NCBI GenBank assembly: GCA_050485645.1
Contig: JBJHBT010000011.1
Coordinates: 41,243-105,242, forward strand
Direction of reading: 5' to 3'
Length of the DNA stretch: 64,000 bases
Source of the DNA: JBJHBP01 sp050485645
GTDB taxonomy: Bacteria; Pseudomonadota; Gammaproteobacteria; Steroidobacterales; Rariloculaceae
This document shows positions 1 through 8,979 of the stretch, piece after piece; the first letter of the stretch is position 1, and every line of letters starts with the position of its first letter. Position numbers and translations under genes: made by a program. A model generated the notes under the pieces. The model did no database searches. It was not told the origin of the DNA and saw only the letters and a list, made by a program, of their open reading frames with translations.

Positions 1-38
1 TTCAGGTTGGGTCCGTTGAGCAGGAGGATTTGCGCCAT
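1..38 (-). CDS. aroQ: 3-dehydroquinate dehydratase type II, N-terminal fragment
   Basis: Only the first 12 complete codons are inside the window. On the minus strand they read MAQILLLNGPNL, the characteristic amino end of type II dehydroquinases, which convert 3-dehydroquinate to 3-dehydroshikimate in the shikimate pathway. The start ATG is at 38-36. The next gene upstream, tlpA, is on the same strand 147 bp away, and dsbD/tlpA next to aroQ is a known gammaproteobacterial order. The identification rests on a short peptide plus context; the rest of the gene is outside the window. Confidence 0.75.
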   Translation of the reverse strand, partial: MAQILLLNGPNL

Positions 39-185
39 GGTTCCGGTGTCAGCGAAATGGGCGCCAGTTTAACTCGATTTCGCCGACATTGGCGGCAATC
101 TTGCGAACTTCGCGTCAGCATCCGGCGGTTCGGCCGTGCTCATGGCGTGTGCAGGGCTGACGCCGTGGGAAGGGCGCCAAATGGA

Positions 186-800
186 TTACATCAGGCCTGC
201 GATACGCTGTCTGGCCTGATCCAGGCTGATCCGCCCGGCGCGGCGGTCGTCCAGCACGGCGACCACGTTTTCGAGCTCTTCCGCATGCAGCTCGCCGGTG
301 TACGCACCCAGCAGGTAGCCGTGGTCGTCGGCGAACACCGTGAACGGCATGGCGATGAACTCGGCACCGAAGGCGGCGGCGGCCTCGAAGGCGTCCGCTT
401 CGCCCTGCAGCACCGGGTAGTTGAACTGCATGTCATCGGCGAATGCCAGTACGTCGGGTCTGCGGTCGATCGCGATGCCGATCACGCGCAGCCAGGCATT
501 GTTGTCCTGCACGGTCTTGAGCAGCGGTATCTCGCGCAGACAGGGTGCACACCAGGTGGCCCAGAAATTGATGATCAGCGGCTCGCCATGCCAGTCGTGA
601 AGGGATTGCGGATGGCCATCCAGATTGGCCAGCGAAAAATCCGGCAGCCGTTCAACGATCCTGCCCACTTCCGCTGCCGCTTCCGTGGCACCGCCGGGCT
701 GGCCCGGCGTGATGGTGGCGCGATACGCGATATAACCGGCCACGGTCGCCACGCTGAGCACCAGGGTCATCAGTGTAGGAGCAGTGAACCGATTCTTCAT
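186..800 (-). CDS. tlpA: TlpA/ResA-type membrane-anchored thioredoxin
   Basis: A 204-residue protein with one N-terminal membrane segment (about residues 8-28) that acts as an uncleaved anchor, followed by a periplasmic thioredoxin fold. The active site is visible as FWATWCAPCLREIP (CxxC with Ala-Pro). Proteins of this family reduce disulfides in the periplasm, for example in cytochrome c maturation or oxidative repair, and draw electrons from DsbD. The start codon overlaps the stop of dsbD by 4 bp (ATGA), so the two are translationally coupled and probably functionally linked. The specific substrate cannot be read from the sequence. Confidence 0.9.
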   Translation of the reverse strand: MKNRFTAPTLMTLVLSVATVAGYIAYRATITPGQPGGATEAAAEVGRIVERLPDFSLANLDGHPQSLHDWHGEPLIINFWATWCAPCLREIPLLKTVQDNNAWLRVIGIAIDRRPDVLAFADDMQFNYPVLQGEADAFEAAAAFGAEFIAMPFTVFADDHGYLLGAYTGELHAEELENVVAVLDDRRAGRISLDQARQRIAGLM

Positions 801-3094
801 ATTGCGGCAACTGTATTCACATGTGTAGCGAACTCGTTCGCACGGACGAACCCGACCAGTGTGAAACCGTCCAGCCTGCGTCCATGCGCATCATAGAACG
901 CAATCGTCGGAGGACCGAAGCTCGAGAAGTAACCCAGCAGCTCGCGGTCGGCTTCGGTGTTGGCAGTCACGTCGATCTTCAGCAGTACGAATGGCGCCAG
1001 GGCCTCCACCACCGATTCAGCGGAGAACGTGTAGCGCTCCATTTCCTTGCACGACACACACCAGTCGGCAGTGAAGTCTACCATTACCGGGCGGCCGGAC
1101 TGCCGTGCGGCATCCAGTTCGGCTTCCAGTTGTGCCACCGAATCGATGTTGCGGAACGGCAGCGGCTGCGCCACTGCCGAGTTGCCGGCCACGAGGGCGC
1201 CCTGTGGTATCGGACGCAGCGGATCACTGCCGCCCAGTGCCCAGCCAACCAGCATCAGCGCGCCATACAGGCAGGCGAGTACACCCACACCCTTGCTCAG
1301 GCGCCGCGACGCCGGCGGCTCGGCCGGCAGGGGTTCGAAGGCGCCCATGAAGACGCCGGTCAGAAACACCAGCAGGGCCCACAGCACGAGGGTGACGGAG
1401 CCCGGCAACACACGTTCAAGCATCCAGATCGCAAGACCGATCAGCATCACGCCAAAGGCGGCTTTCACGGTATTCATCCATGGTCCGGCCCTGGGAATCA
1501 GTTTGCCCGCGGAGGCACCGAATGCCAGCAGTGGCGTGCCCATGCCCAGGCTCAGAGCGAACAGGGCAGTGGATCCGCGCATGACGTCGCCGGTCTGGCC
1601 AATCACGGCCAGCGCGGCCACCAGCGGTGGCGCGACACAGGTGGTGACGATCAGCGCCGACAGCGCGCCGATTGCAGCGGTGCCGGCGAAGGTGCCCGCC
1701 GTCTGGCGATTGGCAAGGTTGGCCAGTCGCGTCTGAACGGCGGCGGGCATCTGAACCCGCAGCAGCCCGAACATGGCCAGCCCCATGGCAACGAACAGCG
1801 CCGCGAACAGACCGATGATCCACGGCTTCTGGAATATCGCCTGAATCTGCCCGCCCGCAACGGCGGCCAGTGCGCCGGCGGCGGTGTACATCACCGCCAT
1901 GCCGAGCACGAAACTCAGCGACAGCAGGAACGCACGCTGCGTGGACACCTGATTGTGGCCGGCGATGATGCCCGACAGGATCGGTACCATGGGCAGCACG
2001 CAGGGCGTGAACGCCAGCAGCAGCCCGAGCCCGTAGAACGTACCCAGCACCAGCCACCACTGGTCCGCCAGCAGCAGGCTGGCCAGGCGGTCCTGTTCGC
2101 TGACCGGCGCCGCGGGCAGTGAGCTGGCGAACACGCTGGCGGCCGGCAGTGTCAGCGACATGGTCTGTTCAATCGGCGGATAGCAGATGCTGTCTTCCTT
2201 GCAGCCCTGGAACACGGCGGTGATCTGCAGCGGGATCTCATCAGGCGTGGCGCGCGCGAACGGCACCGTGGCTTCCACGTAGTCGTAGTACACGGTGACA
2301 TCGCCGAAGAACTCGTCGTGATGGTCCACACCCGCGGGCAGTGTCGCCCCGCCCAGTCGGATGTCGCTGTCGGTGCGGAATTCGAAGCTGTCGCGGTAGA
2401 GGTAGTAGCCGGGCTGTATGTCCCAGCTCACCAGCAGTTCGTTGGGTCCGGCGACGATGGCGTTCATGACGAACGCCTGCTCGGGTGGCAGCACGTCGTC
2501 GGCCGCGGAGCGGCCGCGCTCGCCCAGCAGCATCTCGCCCAGCATCACCGGCTGCGACATCGTGCCGCCGGTGATCGGTCCGGGCGGGATGGCGACATCC
2601 CGGCTCCAGTACTGCGGCGGGTAGCACAGACCGATGTCCGCGCAGCCCTGCAATGTCATGTCGAGCGTCAGCTCGTCCAGTTCGCGACTGCGGCTGTAGG
2701 GAATTTCGATCCGGAACCGGCCACGATAGATTTCCTGCTCGCCGAAGAACTCATCGCTGTGAATACGGCCCTGCGGCATGCGGGGACTGAGCACGCGGGC
2801 GCCGGCGGTGCCGGTCTCGAAGCCGAACTTGTCGCGGTACAGGTAGTAGCCGTCGAGAATCTCGAAGTCCACCAGCAGCCGCTGCCCGTCCGCTTCCACG
2901 GTGTAGGGAAAGGCGACCTCCGGATGCAGTACCTGTTGTGCGCGGGAACCGGACCACGGCTGCGCGGCGACGATCAGCAGCGCCATCGCCGCGATGGCAT
3001 ATCCTGATAGTTGCCGTACCGACATGCGCTCGACAGTGGGGGCGGCAGTGGGAGCAGCAGTGCGGGCAGGCGGGTGGCGGCGATGATCCGTCAT
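797..3094 (-). CDS. dsbD: Thiol:disulfide interchange protein DsbD with two N-terminal alpha domains
   Basis: A 765-residue inner-membrane reductase that carries electrons from cytoplasmic thioredoxin to periplasmic acceptors. All three DsbD modules are present: periplasmic DsbD-alpha, a multi-pass beta core from about residue 345 with conserved Cys365 (TPCVLP) and Cys486 (TTCVAPP), and a C-terminal thioredoxin domain with DWCVSC (Cys679, Cys682). Unusually, the alpha domain occurs twice (about 55-170 and 205-315), and both copies keep the Cys pair (GCADIGLCYPP at 151/157, GCKEDSICYPP at 298/304). A signal peptide fits better if translation starts at Met24 (3025), but the 3094 start overlaps cutA by 4 bp. 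Operon: cutA-dsbD-tlpA. Confidence 0.95.
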   Translation of the reverse strand: MTDHRRHPPARTAAPTAAPTVERMSVRQLSGYAIAAMALLIVAAQPWSGSRAQQVLHPEVAFPYTVEADGQRLLVDFEILDGYYLYRDKFGFETGTAGARVLSPRMPQGRIHSDEFFGEQEIYRGRFRIEIPYSRSRELDELTLDMTLQGCADIGLCYPPQYWSRDVAIPPGPITGGTMSQPVMLGEMLLGERGRSAADDVLPPEQAFVMNAIVAGPNELLVSWDIQPGYYLYRDSFEFRTDSDIRLGGATLPAGVDHHDEFFGDVTVYYDYVEATVPFARATPDEIPLQITAVFQGCKEDSICYPPIEQTMSLTLPAASVFASSLPAAPVSEQDRLASLLLADQWWLVLGTFYGLGLLLAFTPCVLPMVPILSGIIAGHNQVSTQRAFLLSLSFVLGMAVMYTAAGALAAVAGGQIQAIFQKPWIIGLFAALFVAMGLAMFGLLRVQMPAAVQTRLANLANRQTAGTFAGTAAIGALSALIVTTCVAPPLVAALAVIGQTGDVMRGSTALFALSLGMGTPLLAFGASAGKLIPRAGPWMNTVKAAFGVMLIGLAIWMLERVLPGSVTLVLWALLVFLTGVFMGAFEPLPAEPPASRRLSKGVGVLACLYGALMLVGWALGGSDPLRPIPQGALVAGNSAVAQPLPFRNIDSVAQLEAELDAARQSGRPVMVDFTADWCVSCKEMERYTFSAESVVEALAPFVLLKIDVTANTEADRELLGYFSSFGPPTIAFYDAHGRRLDGFTLVGFVRANEFATHVNTVAAI

Positions 3095-3492
3095 GGGTCT
3101 TTCCTGTCTGCACCGCCCGTGGAGGCCGACAGCCAGTCAAGGTAAGCGGTGGATCCGCCGCTGATCGGCAATGCGATCACCTCCGGCACGTCATAGCCGT
3201 GATTGGCATGGATTGCCTGTTCCAGTGCGGGAAAACGTTCCGCCGTGGTCTTGATCAGCAGCAAGGCCTCGCTGTCCCGCCGGATGCTGCCGTCCCAGCG
3301 ATACGTGGAAGTGACGTTGCGTACGGTGTTCACGCACGCAGCCAGGCTCGCCCCCACCAGTACGGCGGCGAGCTGGTCCGCTGCCTCGCCATCGGCGCAG
3401 GTGGTCATCACCAGCAGATGGCCTGCCCTGCGCTCGGGTGCGTGGCCCGGACGATCGTCCGGAGAATGGCTGGATGAGAAGCTGGTGTTCAA
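3091..3492 (-). CDS. cutA: Divalent-cation tolerance protein CutA
   Basis: A CutA-family trimeric cytoplasmic protein. Conserved family segments are ASLAACVNTV near the middle and the YRWDGSI and ALLLIKT strands. CutA affects copper tolerance in enteric bacteria, but its biochemical role is unsettled. The chosen start is a TTG (133 residues). The family is usually about 105-115 residues, and residues 1-22 are not family-like. No in-frame ATG or GTG lies before the first strand, so a TTG or another rare start must be used. First gene of the leftward cutA-dsbD-tlpA operon, and divergent from groES. Confidence 0.88.
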   Translation of the reverse strand: MNTSFSSSHSPDDRPGHAPERRAGHLLVMTTCADGEAADQLAAVLVGASLAACVNTVRNVTSTYRWDGSIRRDSEALLLIKTTAERFPALEQAIHANHGYDVPEVIALPISGGSTAYLDWLSASTGGADRKDP

Positions 3493-3607
3493 CGCAGGAT
3501 CCGGTGCGGTTGCTTAACGAACAAGAATAACGGCCCTCGCCCCGGGCTGTCATGACTTCCGTCTCAGACTCAGACGCCGGATCAGGCGGCAGAGTTCGGG
3601 GTGCGGG

Positions 3608-3636
3608 CTTGAAATCGGCAAAGTCGCCCCTATCAT
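3608..3636 (+). promoter_or_regulatory. groESL promoter, sigma-70 and possibly sigma-32
   Basis: TTGAAA (3609-3614) and TATCAT (3631-3636) are separated by 16 bp, a reasonable sigma-70 promoter. The same stretch reads CTTGAAA, then 12 bp, then CCCCTATC, close to the heat-shock sigma-32 pattern. The -10 end adjoins the CIRCE operator, so HrcA bound there would block transcription. Sigma-70 reading is fairly firm; the sigma-32 reading is inference. Confidence 0.6.
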
Positions 3637-3662
3637 TAGCACTCGGTTGAGCCGAGTGCTAG
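3636..3662. promoter_or_regulatory. CIRCE operator (HrcA-binding inverted repeat)
   Basis: TTAGCACTC, a 9-bp spacer, then GAGTGCTAG. This matches the CIRCE consensus (TTAGCACTC-N9-GAGTGCTAA) at all but the last base. CIRCE is bound by the repressor HrcA and controls groESL in many bacteria. It lies between the -10 element and the groES ribosome-binding site, the usual position. hrcA is not in this window. Confidence 0.95.
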
Positions 3663-3737
3663 CAATTCTTGTGGCACATACCAGTATTTTTGGAATTTTC
3701 CAACTTAAATCAAAAGCTTGTTAAGGGAGACCCAGCA

Positions 3738-4028
3738 ATGAAAATTCGGCCCCTGCATGATCGTGTCGTGATCCGACGCACCGAGGAAGAACGTACCTCC
3801 CCCGGTGGCATCGTGATTCCCGATACCGCAGCAGAAAAGCCCATCAAGGGCGAAGTGATCGCGGTAGGCAAAGGCAAGGTCCTGGACAATGGCGACGTTC
3901 GCGCACCGGATCTGAAAGCCGGCGACAAGGTGCTGTTCGGCAAGTATTCCGGCACCGAGGTCAAGGTCGACGGCGAAGAGCTGCTGGTCATGCGTGAAGA
4001 CGACGTCATGGCCGTGATCGAGGGCTGA
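3738..4028 (+). CDS. groES: Co-chaperonin GroES
   Basis: 96 residues, beginning MKIRPLHDRVVIRR and ending MREDDVMAVIEG, typical of the 10-kDa chaperonin. Seven copies cap the GroEL ring in the cytoplasm and drive ATP-dependent folding. The mobile-loop region (RTSPGGIVIP) is present. The start at 3738 has an AAGGGA ribosome-binding site about 8 bp upstream; a longer open frame upstream is not conserved sequence. groEL follows after 58 bp. Confidence 0.98.
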   Translation: MKIRPLHDRVVIRRTEEERTSPGGIVIPDTAAEKPIKGEVIAVGKGKVLDNGDVRAPDLKAGDKVLFGKYSGTEVKVDGEELLVMREDDVMAVIEG

Positions 4029-4086
4029 GCGCCAGAAGGCTGCTACCGCATAGTCAATCCGCAAACAAATTCAGGGAGATAGAGTC

Positions 4087-5721
4087 ATGGCGACTCCTAA
4101 GGAAGTGAGATTTTCGGACGATGCCCGCCAGCGCATGCTGAAGGGTGTGAATGTCCTCGCGAACGCCGTCAAGGTGACGCTGGGCCCGAAGGGCCGCAAC
4201 GTGGTGCTGGAGAAGAGCTTCGGCGCACCGACCGTGACCAAGGACGGTGTATCGGTAGCCAAGGAAATCGAACTGGAAGACAAGTTCGAGAACATGGGCG
4301 TGCAGATGGTCAAGGAAGTCGCATCGCAGACCTCCGACCTCGCCGGTGACGGTACCACCACCGCCACGGTGATCGCCCAGGCCGTGCTGCGTGAGGGCCT
4401 GAAAGCCGTCGCGGCAGGTTTCAATCCGATGGATCTGAAGCGCGGCATCGACAAAGGCACACAGGCCATCATCGAGGAACTGCGCAAGCTGTCCAAGCCG
4501 TGTGAAGACGACAAGGCGATTGCGCAGGTGGGCACGATCTCGGCCAACTCCGACGAGGAGATCGGCCAGATCATCGCCAACGCGATGTCCAAGGTCGGCA
4601 AGGAAGGCGTGATCACGGTTGAGGAAGGCACCGGCCTTGCCAACGAACTGGACGTCGTCGAGGGCATGCAGTTCGACCGCGGCTATCTGTCGCCGTACTT
4701 CATCAACGACCAGCAAAGCCAGTCGGCACAGCTGGAAAACCCCTACATCCTGATCCACGACAAGAAGATCTCGAACATCCGCGAACTGCTGCCGCTGCTG
4801 GAAGGTGTGGCCAAGTCCGGGCGTCCGCTGCTGATCATTGCCGAGGACGTGGAAGGCGAGGCGCTGGCGACGCTGGTGGTGAACAACATCCGTGGCATCG
4901 TCAAGACCGCTGCCGTGAAGGCACCGGGCTTCGGTGACCGTCGCAAGGCCATGCTGCAGGACATCGCCGTCCTGACCGGCGGCCAGGTGATCTCCGAGGA
5001 AGTGGGTCTGTCACTGGAGAAGGCCACGCTCGAGGATCTGGGCGAAGCCAAGAAAGTACAGGTCAGCAAGGAAAACACCACGGTCATCGATGGCGCCGGC
5101 AAGCCCTCCGACATCAAGGGCCGTGTCGAGCAGATCAGCCGTGAGCTGGAGGAATCCACCTCCGATTACGACCGTGAGAAGCTGCAGGAACGCGTGGCGA
5201 AGCTCGCCGGCGGCGTGGCGGTGATCAAGGTCGGTGCGGCAACCGAAGTCGAGATGAAGGAAAAGAAGGCCCGCGTCGAAGACGCACTGCACGCGACCCG
5301 TGCGGCCGTCGAGGAAGGCGTGGTACCGGGTGGTGGCGTTGCGTTGCTGCGCGCCGTGAAGGGCATCGATTCGCTGAAGGGCGCGAACGACGACCAGAAC
5401 GTCGGCATCAACATCCTGCGTCGCGCCGTCGAGGAGCCGCTGCGCCAGATCGTGCAGAACGCCGGCGGTGATGCGTCGGTGGTGCTGAACGCGGTCGTTG
5501 AAGGCAAGGGCAACCACGGCTTCAACGCGGCGACCGGTGAATACGGCGACATGGTGAAGCTGGGCATCATCGACCCGACCAAGGTCACGCGTCTGGCGCT
5601 GCAGAATGCAACGTCGGTGGCGGGCCTGCTGCTGACCACCGAGGCGATGATCGCCGAGCAGCCCAGGGACGAGAAGGAAGCGCCGGGAGGCCATCATCAC
5701 GACATGGGCGGAATGATGTAA
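4087..5721 (+). CDS. groEL: Chaperonin GroEL
   Basis: 544 residues of the 60-kDa chaperonin, full length. Visible family motifs include the phosphate-binding loop GDGTTTATV (about residues 86-94), the VVPGGGVALLRA segment (about 411-422) and a Gly-Met-rich tail ending GGMM. It forms the folding chamber with GroES. A GGGAG ribosome-binding site precedes the ATG. It is co-transcribed with groES under CIRCE and followed by a strong intrinsic terminator. It ends GGHHHDMGGMM, a histidine-containing variant of the usual GGM tail. Confidence 0.98.
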   Translation: MATPKEVRFSDDARQRMLKGVNVLANAVKVTLGPKGRNVVLEKSFGAPTVTKDGVSVAKEIELEDKFENMGVQMVKEVASQTSDLAGDGTTTATVIAQAVLREGLKAVAAGFNPMDLKRGIDKGTQAIIEELRKLSKPCEDDKAIAQVGTISANSDEEIGQIIANAMSKVGKEGVITVEEGTGLANELDVVEGMQFDRGYLSPYFINDQQSQSAQLENPYILIHDKKISNIRELLPLLEGVAKSGRPLLIIAEDVEGEALATLVVNNIRGIVKTAAVKAPGFGDRRKAMLQDIAVLTGGQVISEEVGLSLEKATLEDLGEAKKVQVSKENTTVIDGAGKPSDIKGRVEQISRELEESTSDYDREKLQERVAKLAGGVAVIKVGAATEVEMKEKKARVEDALHATRAAVEEGVVPGGGVALLRAVKGIDSLKGANDDQNVGINILRRAVEEPLRQIVQNAGGDASVVLNAVVEGKGNHGFNAATGEYGDMVKLGIIDPTKVTRLALQNATSVAGLLLTTEAMIAEQPRDEKEAPGGHHHDMGGMM

Positions 5722-5750
5722 GCACGGCGTTGACTGCTGTTCTGAACGGA

Positions 5751-5780
5751 AAGCCCCGCTTCGTGCGGGGTTTTCTTTTT
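5751..5780 (+). terminator. Rho-independent terminator of groESL
   Basis: A perfect 6-bp stem CCCCGC/GCGGGG (5754-5759 and 5765-5770) with loop TTCGT, followed by TTTTCTTTTT. It lies 30 bp after the groEL stop. Confidence 0.95.
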
Positions 5781-5850
5781 ACAGCGACTGCCCGATCGGC
5801 GTTCGCCGTTGAACAGGATGATTCAGGGACGGGTTTGTGCCTTGCGATAG

Positions 5851-5972
5851 CCGGTCTGCTGCGGGGCATCCCCCTTTCTTCGGGGACGGCGGAAGAGCAT
5901 CCATGCGCCTTGGCCGCGGCCATCCCTGGCCGCGGACACCCCGAGAAAAGGGGATGCCCCGCAGCAGACCGG
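5851..5972. repeat. 122-bp near-palindromic repeat, MITE- or REP-like
   Basis: The outer 23 bases (5851-5873) are perfectly complementary to 5950-5972. Complementarity continues inward with small mismatches (CCCCTTTCTTCGGGG against CCCCGAGAAAAGGGG). The centre holds a second small dyad (GGCCGCGG/CCGCGG, about 5912-5934). The single strand could fold into one long hairpin. I found no second copy in this window and no coding sense in it. Together with the terminator and the glnE promoter it fills the 323-bp space between groEL and glnE. Confidence 0.85.
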
Positions 5973-5974
5973 CT

Positions 5975-6001
5975 TTGACGGTGTCGCCGTTCCTGAATAA
6001 T
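5975..6001 (+). promoter_or_regulatory. Likely sigma-70 promoter of glnE
   Basis: TTGACG (5975-5980), a 15-bp spacer and AATAAT (5996-6001); each hexamer matches the consensus at five of six positions. The -35 box starts two bases after the end of the palindromic repeat. The glnE start codon is 44 bp downstream. Confidence 0.5.
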
Positions 6002-6044
6002 CCGCGGTACAGTCATCACTGACTTTTGCCGAGACGCTGTTGCC

Positions 6045-8888
6045 TTGAAAATTTCTGCTCCCGACGACCTGCCTGCCGACCTGCAGCCGCGTCTGCGTAC
6101 AATCGCGCAGCGCCTGGCCGATCTGCCTGACCCTCCCGATGCGCGTATTGCCGATTCGCTGGTGCGTGTCGTGCTGCTCAGCGACTTCACGTTGTCGGTG
6201 CTGTTGCGCGATTCGGAGGCGCTGTATGCGCGCCTGGGCGATGCGTCGCCGCTGACGGCTGATGAGCTGGTGGACCGCCTGGGACTCGACGGAATGAGCG
6301 AGACACAGGCCATGCGCGCGCTCAGGCGTGCGCGTCATGTGGAGCTGGCACGTATCGCCTGGCGGGACATTGCCGGCTGGGCGGATCTGGAGGCGCAGTT
6401 CGCCGAACTGTCGGCGTTGGCGGACGGCATGGTGCGCGCCGCGCTGGCCCATGCCACCGCGCAGATCCAGGGGCGCCACCCCGCGCCGCTGGATGCCGAT
6501 GGCGCATCGCTGCCGTTGCTGGTGCTGGGCATGGGCAAACTGGGTGGCAGGGAGCTGAATTTCTCGTCGGATATCGATCTGGTGCTGTTGTATCCGCACG
6601 GCGCCGACGTGGACTGTGAGCCGGGTTCCGCGGAGCCGTATTTCCGGCGGCTCGGGCAGACGATGATCCGCCTGCTGGACCATGTCAGCGAAGACGGATT
6701 CGTGTTTCGGGTCGATACGCGGCTCCGTCCCTTCGGCATGAGCGGACCGCTGGTCGTCAGCCTGCCGGCGTTCGAGTCCTACCTGGTTCGCCACGGCCGT
6801 GATTGGGAACGCTACGCGTACGTGAAGGCGCGCCTGATGACCGGGGAAAAGTTCGCCCCGGATCTGTTCGATGAAATTCTGCGCCCCTATGTGTATCGGC
6901 GTTACCTGGATTTCGGTGTTTTCGATGCGCTGCGTCAGATGAAGAAGCTCATCAGCGATGAAGTCACGCGCCGCGAACTGGCCGACAACGTCAAGCTTGG
7001 TCCCGGCGGCATACGCGAGGTGGAATTCATCGCGCAGGCGTTTCAGCTGGTGCACGGTGGCAGGGACGCGGCGCTGCGTGAACCATCGCTGCTCAGAGTG
7101 CTGCCCATGCTTGGCGATGCACGGCTGCTGGGTCGCGAGACTGTCACGACGCTGATGGGCGCCTACCGCTATCTGCGTACGGTGGAGCATCGCATACAGG
7201 CCATGGAAGACCGTCAGACGCACGACCTGCCGCGCGACGGGGAGGCACGGGCGCGTCTGGCGTATGCGATGGATGAGGCTGACTGGGACAGCCTGATCAG
7301 AACCCTCGGTGCGCACCGAGCCAGCGTGGCGGCGGAGTTCGAGCGCATCGCATGGGATGCGAATCGCGCTGCAGGAAGCGAATCCGACGACGGCGACGCA
7401 CTGCGCACGGCATGGGAGGGCGGTGGTATCGCCGAGCATGTGGCCGCACTGCCAATCGCGGATGCCGGGGAGGTCGGCGCCGTGCTGGGCGAGTTCCGCG
7501 CCGGCAGCCTGTATCAGCGTATGGATGAAGTCAGTCGTCAGCGCCTGTCCGCGGTGATCGTGCGCATCGTGCCGCTGCTGGCCGCCAGTGACAGCGCGCA
7601 GCTGATGCTGCGCCGCGTGCTGCCGGTATTGCACGCCATCTGTCGCCGCAGTGCGTATCTGGCGCTGCTCAACGAGAACCCGTCGGCACTGGAACGGCTG
7701 CTGCGGCTGGCTTCGCAGAGTGCCCTGATCGCCGGCCAGGTGGCTGAACATCCGCTGCTGCTCGACGAGCTGCTGGATGCGCGCGTCACCGAGACACCGC
7801 CCAGTCGCGTGGAACTGGAGCAGATGCTGGAACAGCAGGTGCAGCGTGCGCGGGCGCAGGATGCTGACGACGCGGAGAAGATCCTCGACGCGATACGCGT
7901 GTTCCAGCGAGCCGCGGTGTTCAGGATCGCGATCGCCGATCGGCTGGGCAACCTGCCACTGATGAAGGTCAGCGATCGACTCACGGATATCGCCGAGCTG
8001 GTCGTCGATCTGTCACTGCAGACCGCCTGGCAGGAACTGGTTGCCCGTTATGGCAGGCCGCGCCATGGCGAGCCCGGTGATCTGCATGATTCGGGCTTTG
8101 CCGTGGTGGGGTACGGCAAGCTGGGAGGTCTCGAGCTCGGCTACGGCTCCGATCTGGATCTCGTGTTCCTGCACGATTCGGCCGGCTCCCACCAGGAAAC
8201 CGATGGCCCGCAACCGATCGACAATGCGCGTTTTTTCGCGCGACTGGCGCAGCGTCTGATCCACTTTCTGACCATTCAGACCAGTTCGGGGCGCCTGTAT
8301 GAAGTCGATACGCGCCTGCGTCCCAGCGGCGCATCGGGACAGATGGTCGCCAGCATGGACGCATTCGTACGCTATCAGCGTTCGAATGCCTGGGTCTGGG
8401 AGCACCAGGCGCTGCTGCGCAGCCGCGCGCTGGCCGGCGCCGCCACGGTTGTGCAGGCCTTCGCCGACAGACGACGCGAAGTGCTGGTGAGTCATGTGAA
8501 TCGCGAAACCCTGCGCGGCGAGGTGCGCAAAATGCGTCTTCGCATGCGCAGGGAGCTGTCAACGGCAGCTGCCGGGGAGTTCGATCTGAAGCAGGACCCC
8601 GGCGGCATCGCCGACATCGAGTTTCTGGTCGACTACTGGGTGCTGGCTCATGCACACGACCATCCTGACCTTGTGACCTATCCGGACAATGTTCGACAGC
8701 TGGAAGCGCTGGAACAGGCGGGACTGGTTGCCGCCGAACATTGCCGCACGCTGCGCGAAGGCTACCTCGCACTGCGACAGCGCGTGCATGAGCTGGCGCT
8801 GGACGAGCGCGGCCGTGTCGTCTCTGATCAGGAGTTCGTGGCGCTGCGGTCGCAGGTCACGGCGATCTGGTCGGACGTGTTCGGCTAG
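6045..8888 (+). CDS. glnE: Bifunctional glutamine-synthetase adenylyltransferase/adenylyl-removing enzyme
   Basis: 947 residues, the usual size. It attaches AMP to, and removes it from, glutamine synthetase in response to PII protein, tuning nitrogen assimilation. Two nucleotidyltransferase cores are visible: GMGKLGGRELNFSSDIDL near residue 162 (adenylyl-removing half) and GYGKLGGLELGYGSDLDL near residue 688 (adenylyl-transferase half). The start is a TTG directly followed by KISAPDDLP. No better in-frame start exists nearby. Monocistronic in this layout. Confidence 0.97.
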   Translation: MKISAPDDLPADLQPRLRTIAQRLADLPDPPDARIADSLVRVVLLSDFTLSVLLRDSEALYARLGDASPLTADELVDRLGLDGMSETQAMRALRRARHVELARIAWRDIAGWADLEAQFAELSALADGMVRAALAHATAQIQGRHPAPLDADGASLPLLVLGMGKLGGRELNFSSDIDLVLLYPHGADVDCEPGSAEPYFRRLGQTMIRLLDHVSEDGFVFRVDTRLRPFGMSGPLVVSLPAFESYLVRHGRDWERYAYVKARLMTGEKFAPDLFDEILRPYVYRRYLDFGVFDALRQMKKLISDEVTRRELADNVKLGPGGIREVEFIAQAFQLVHGGRDAALREPSLLRVLPMLGDARLLGRETVTTLMGAYRYLRTVEHRIQAMEDRQTHDLPRDGEARARLAYAMDEADWDSLIRTLGAHRASVAAEFERIAWDANRAAGSESDDGDALRTAWEGGGIAEHVAALPIADAGEVGAVLGEFRAGSLYQRMDEVSRQRLSAVIVRIVPLLAASDSAQLMLRRVLPVLHAICRRSAYLALLNENPSALERLLRLASQSALIAGQVAEHPLLLDELLDARVTETPPSRVELEQMLEQQVQRARAQDADDAEKILDAIRVFQRAAVFRIAIADRLGNLPLMKVSDRLTDIAELVVDLSLQTAWQELVARYGRPRHGEPGDLHDSGFAVVGYGKLGGLELGYGSDLDLVFLHDSAGSHQETDGPQPIDNARFFARLAQRLIHFLTIQTSSGRLYEVDTRLRPSGASGQMVASMDAFVRYQRSNAWVWEHQALLRSRALAGAATVVQAFADRRREVLVSHVNRETLRGEVRKMRLRMRRELSTAAAGEFDLKQDPGGIADIEFLVDYWVLAHAHDHPDLVTYPDNVRQLEALEQAGLVAAEHCRTLREGYLALRQRVHELALDERGRVVSDQEFVALRSQVTAIWSDVFG

Positions 8889-8979
8889 CGACGTTCGGGG
8901 CTGCAATGGTTTTCCGGCATCAGAAGTCCCGGATGTCGGCAATGGGCAACAGTCGCGAACAGCCGCGAACGTCTATACG

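Noticed and set aside
821..2122. Long open frame of 433 codons opposite dsbD
   Set aside because: It is antisense to dsbD, has a Gln/Arg/His-rich composition typical of high-GC shadow frames, and shows no recognisable domain.
5823..7751. 642-codon minus-strand frame opposite glnE
   Set aside because: It is the complement of conserved glnE coding sequence and runs through the palindromic repeat and intergenic region. No family features.
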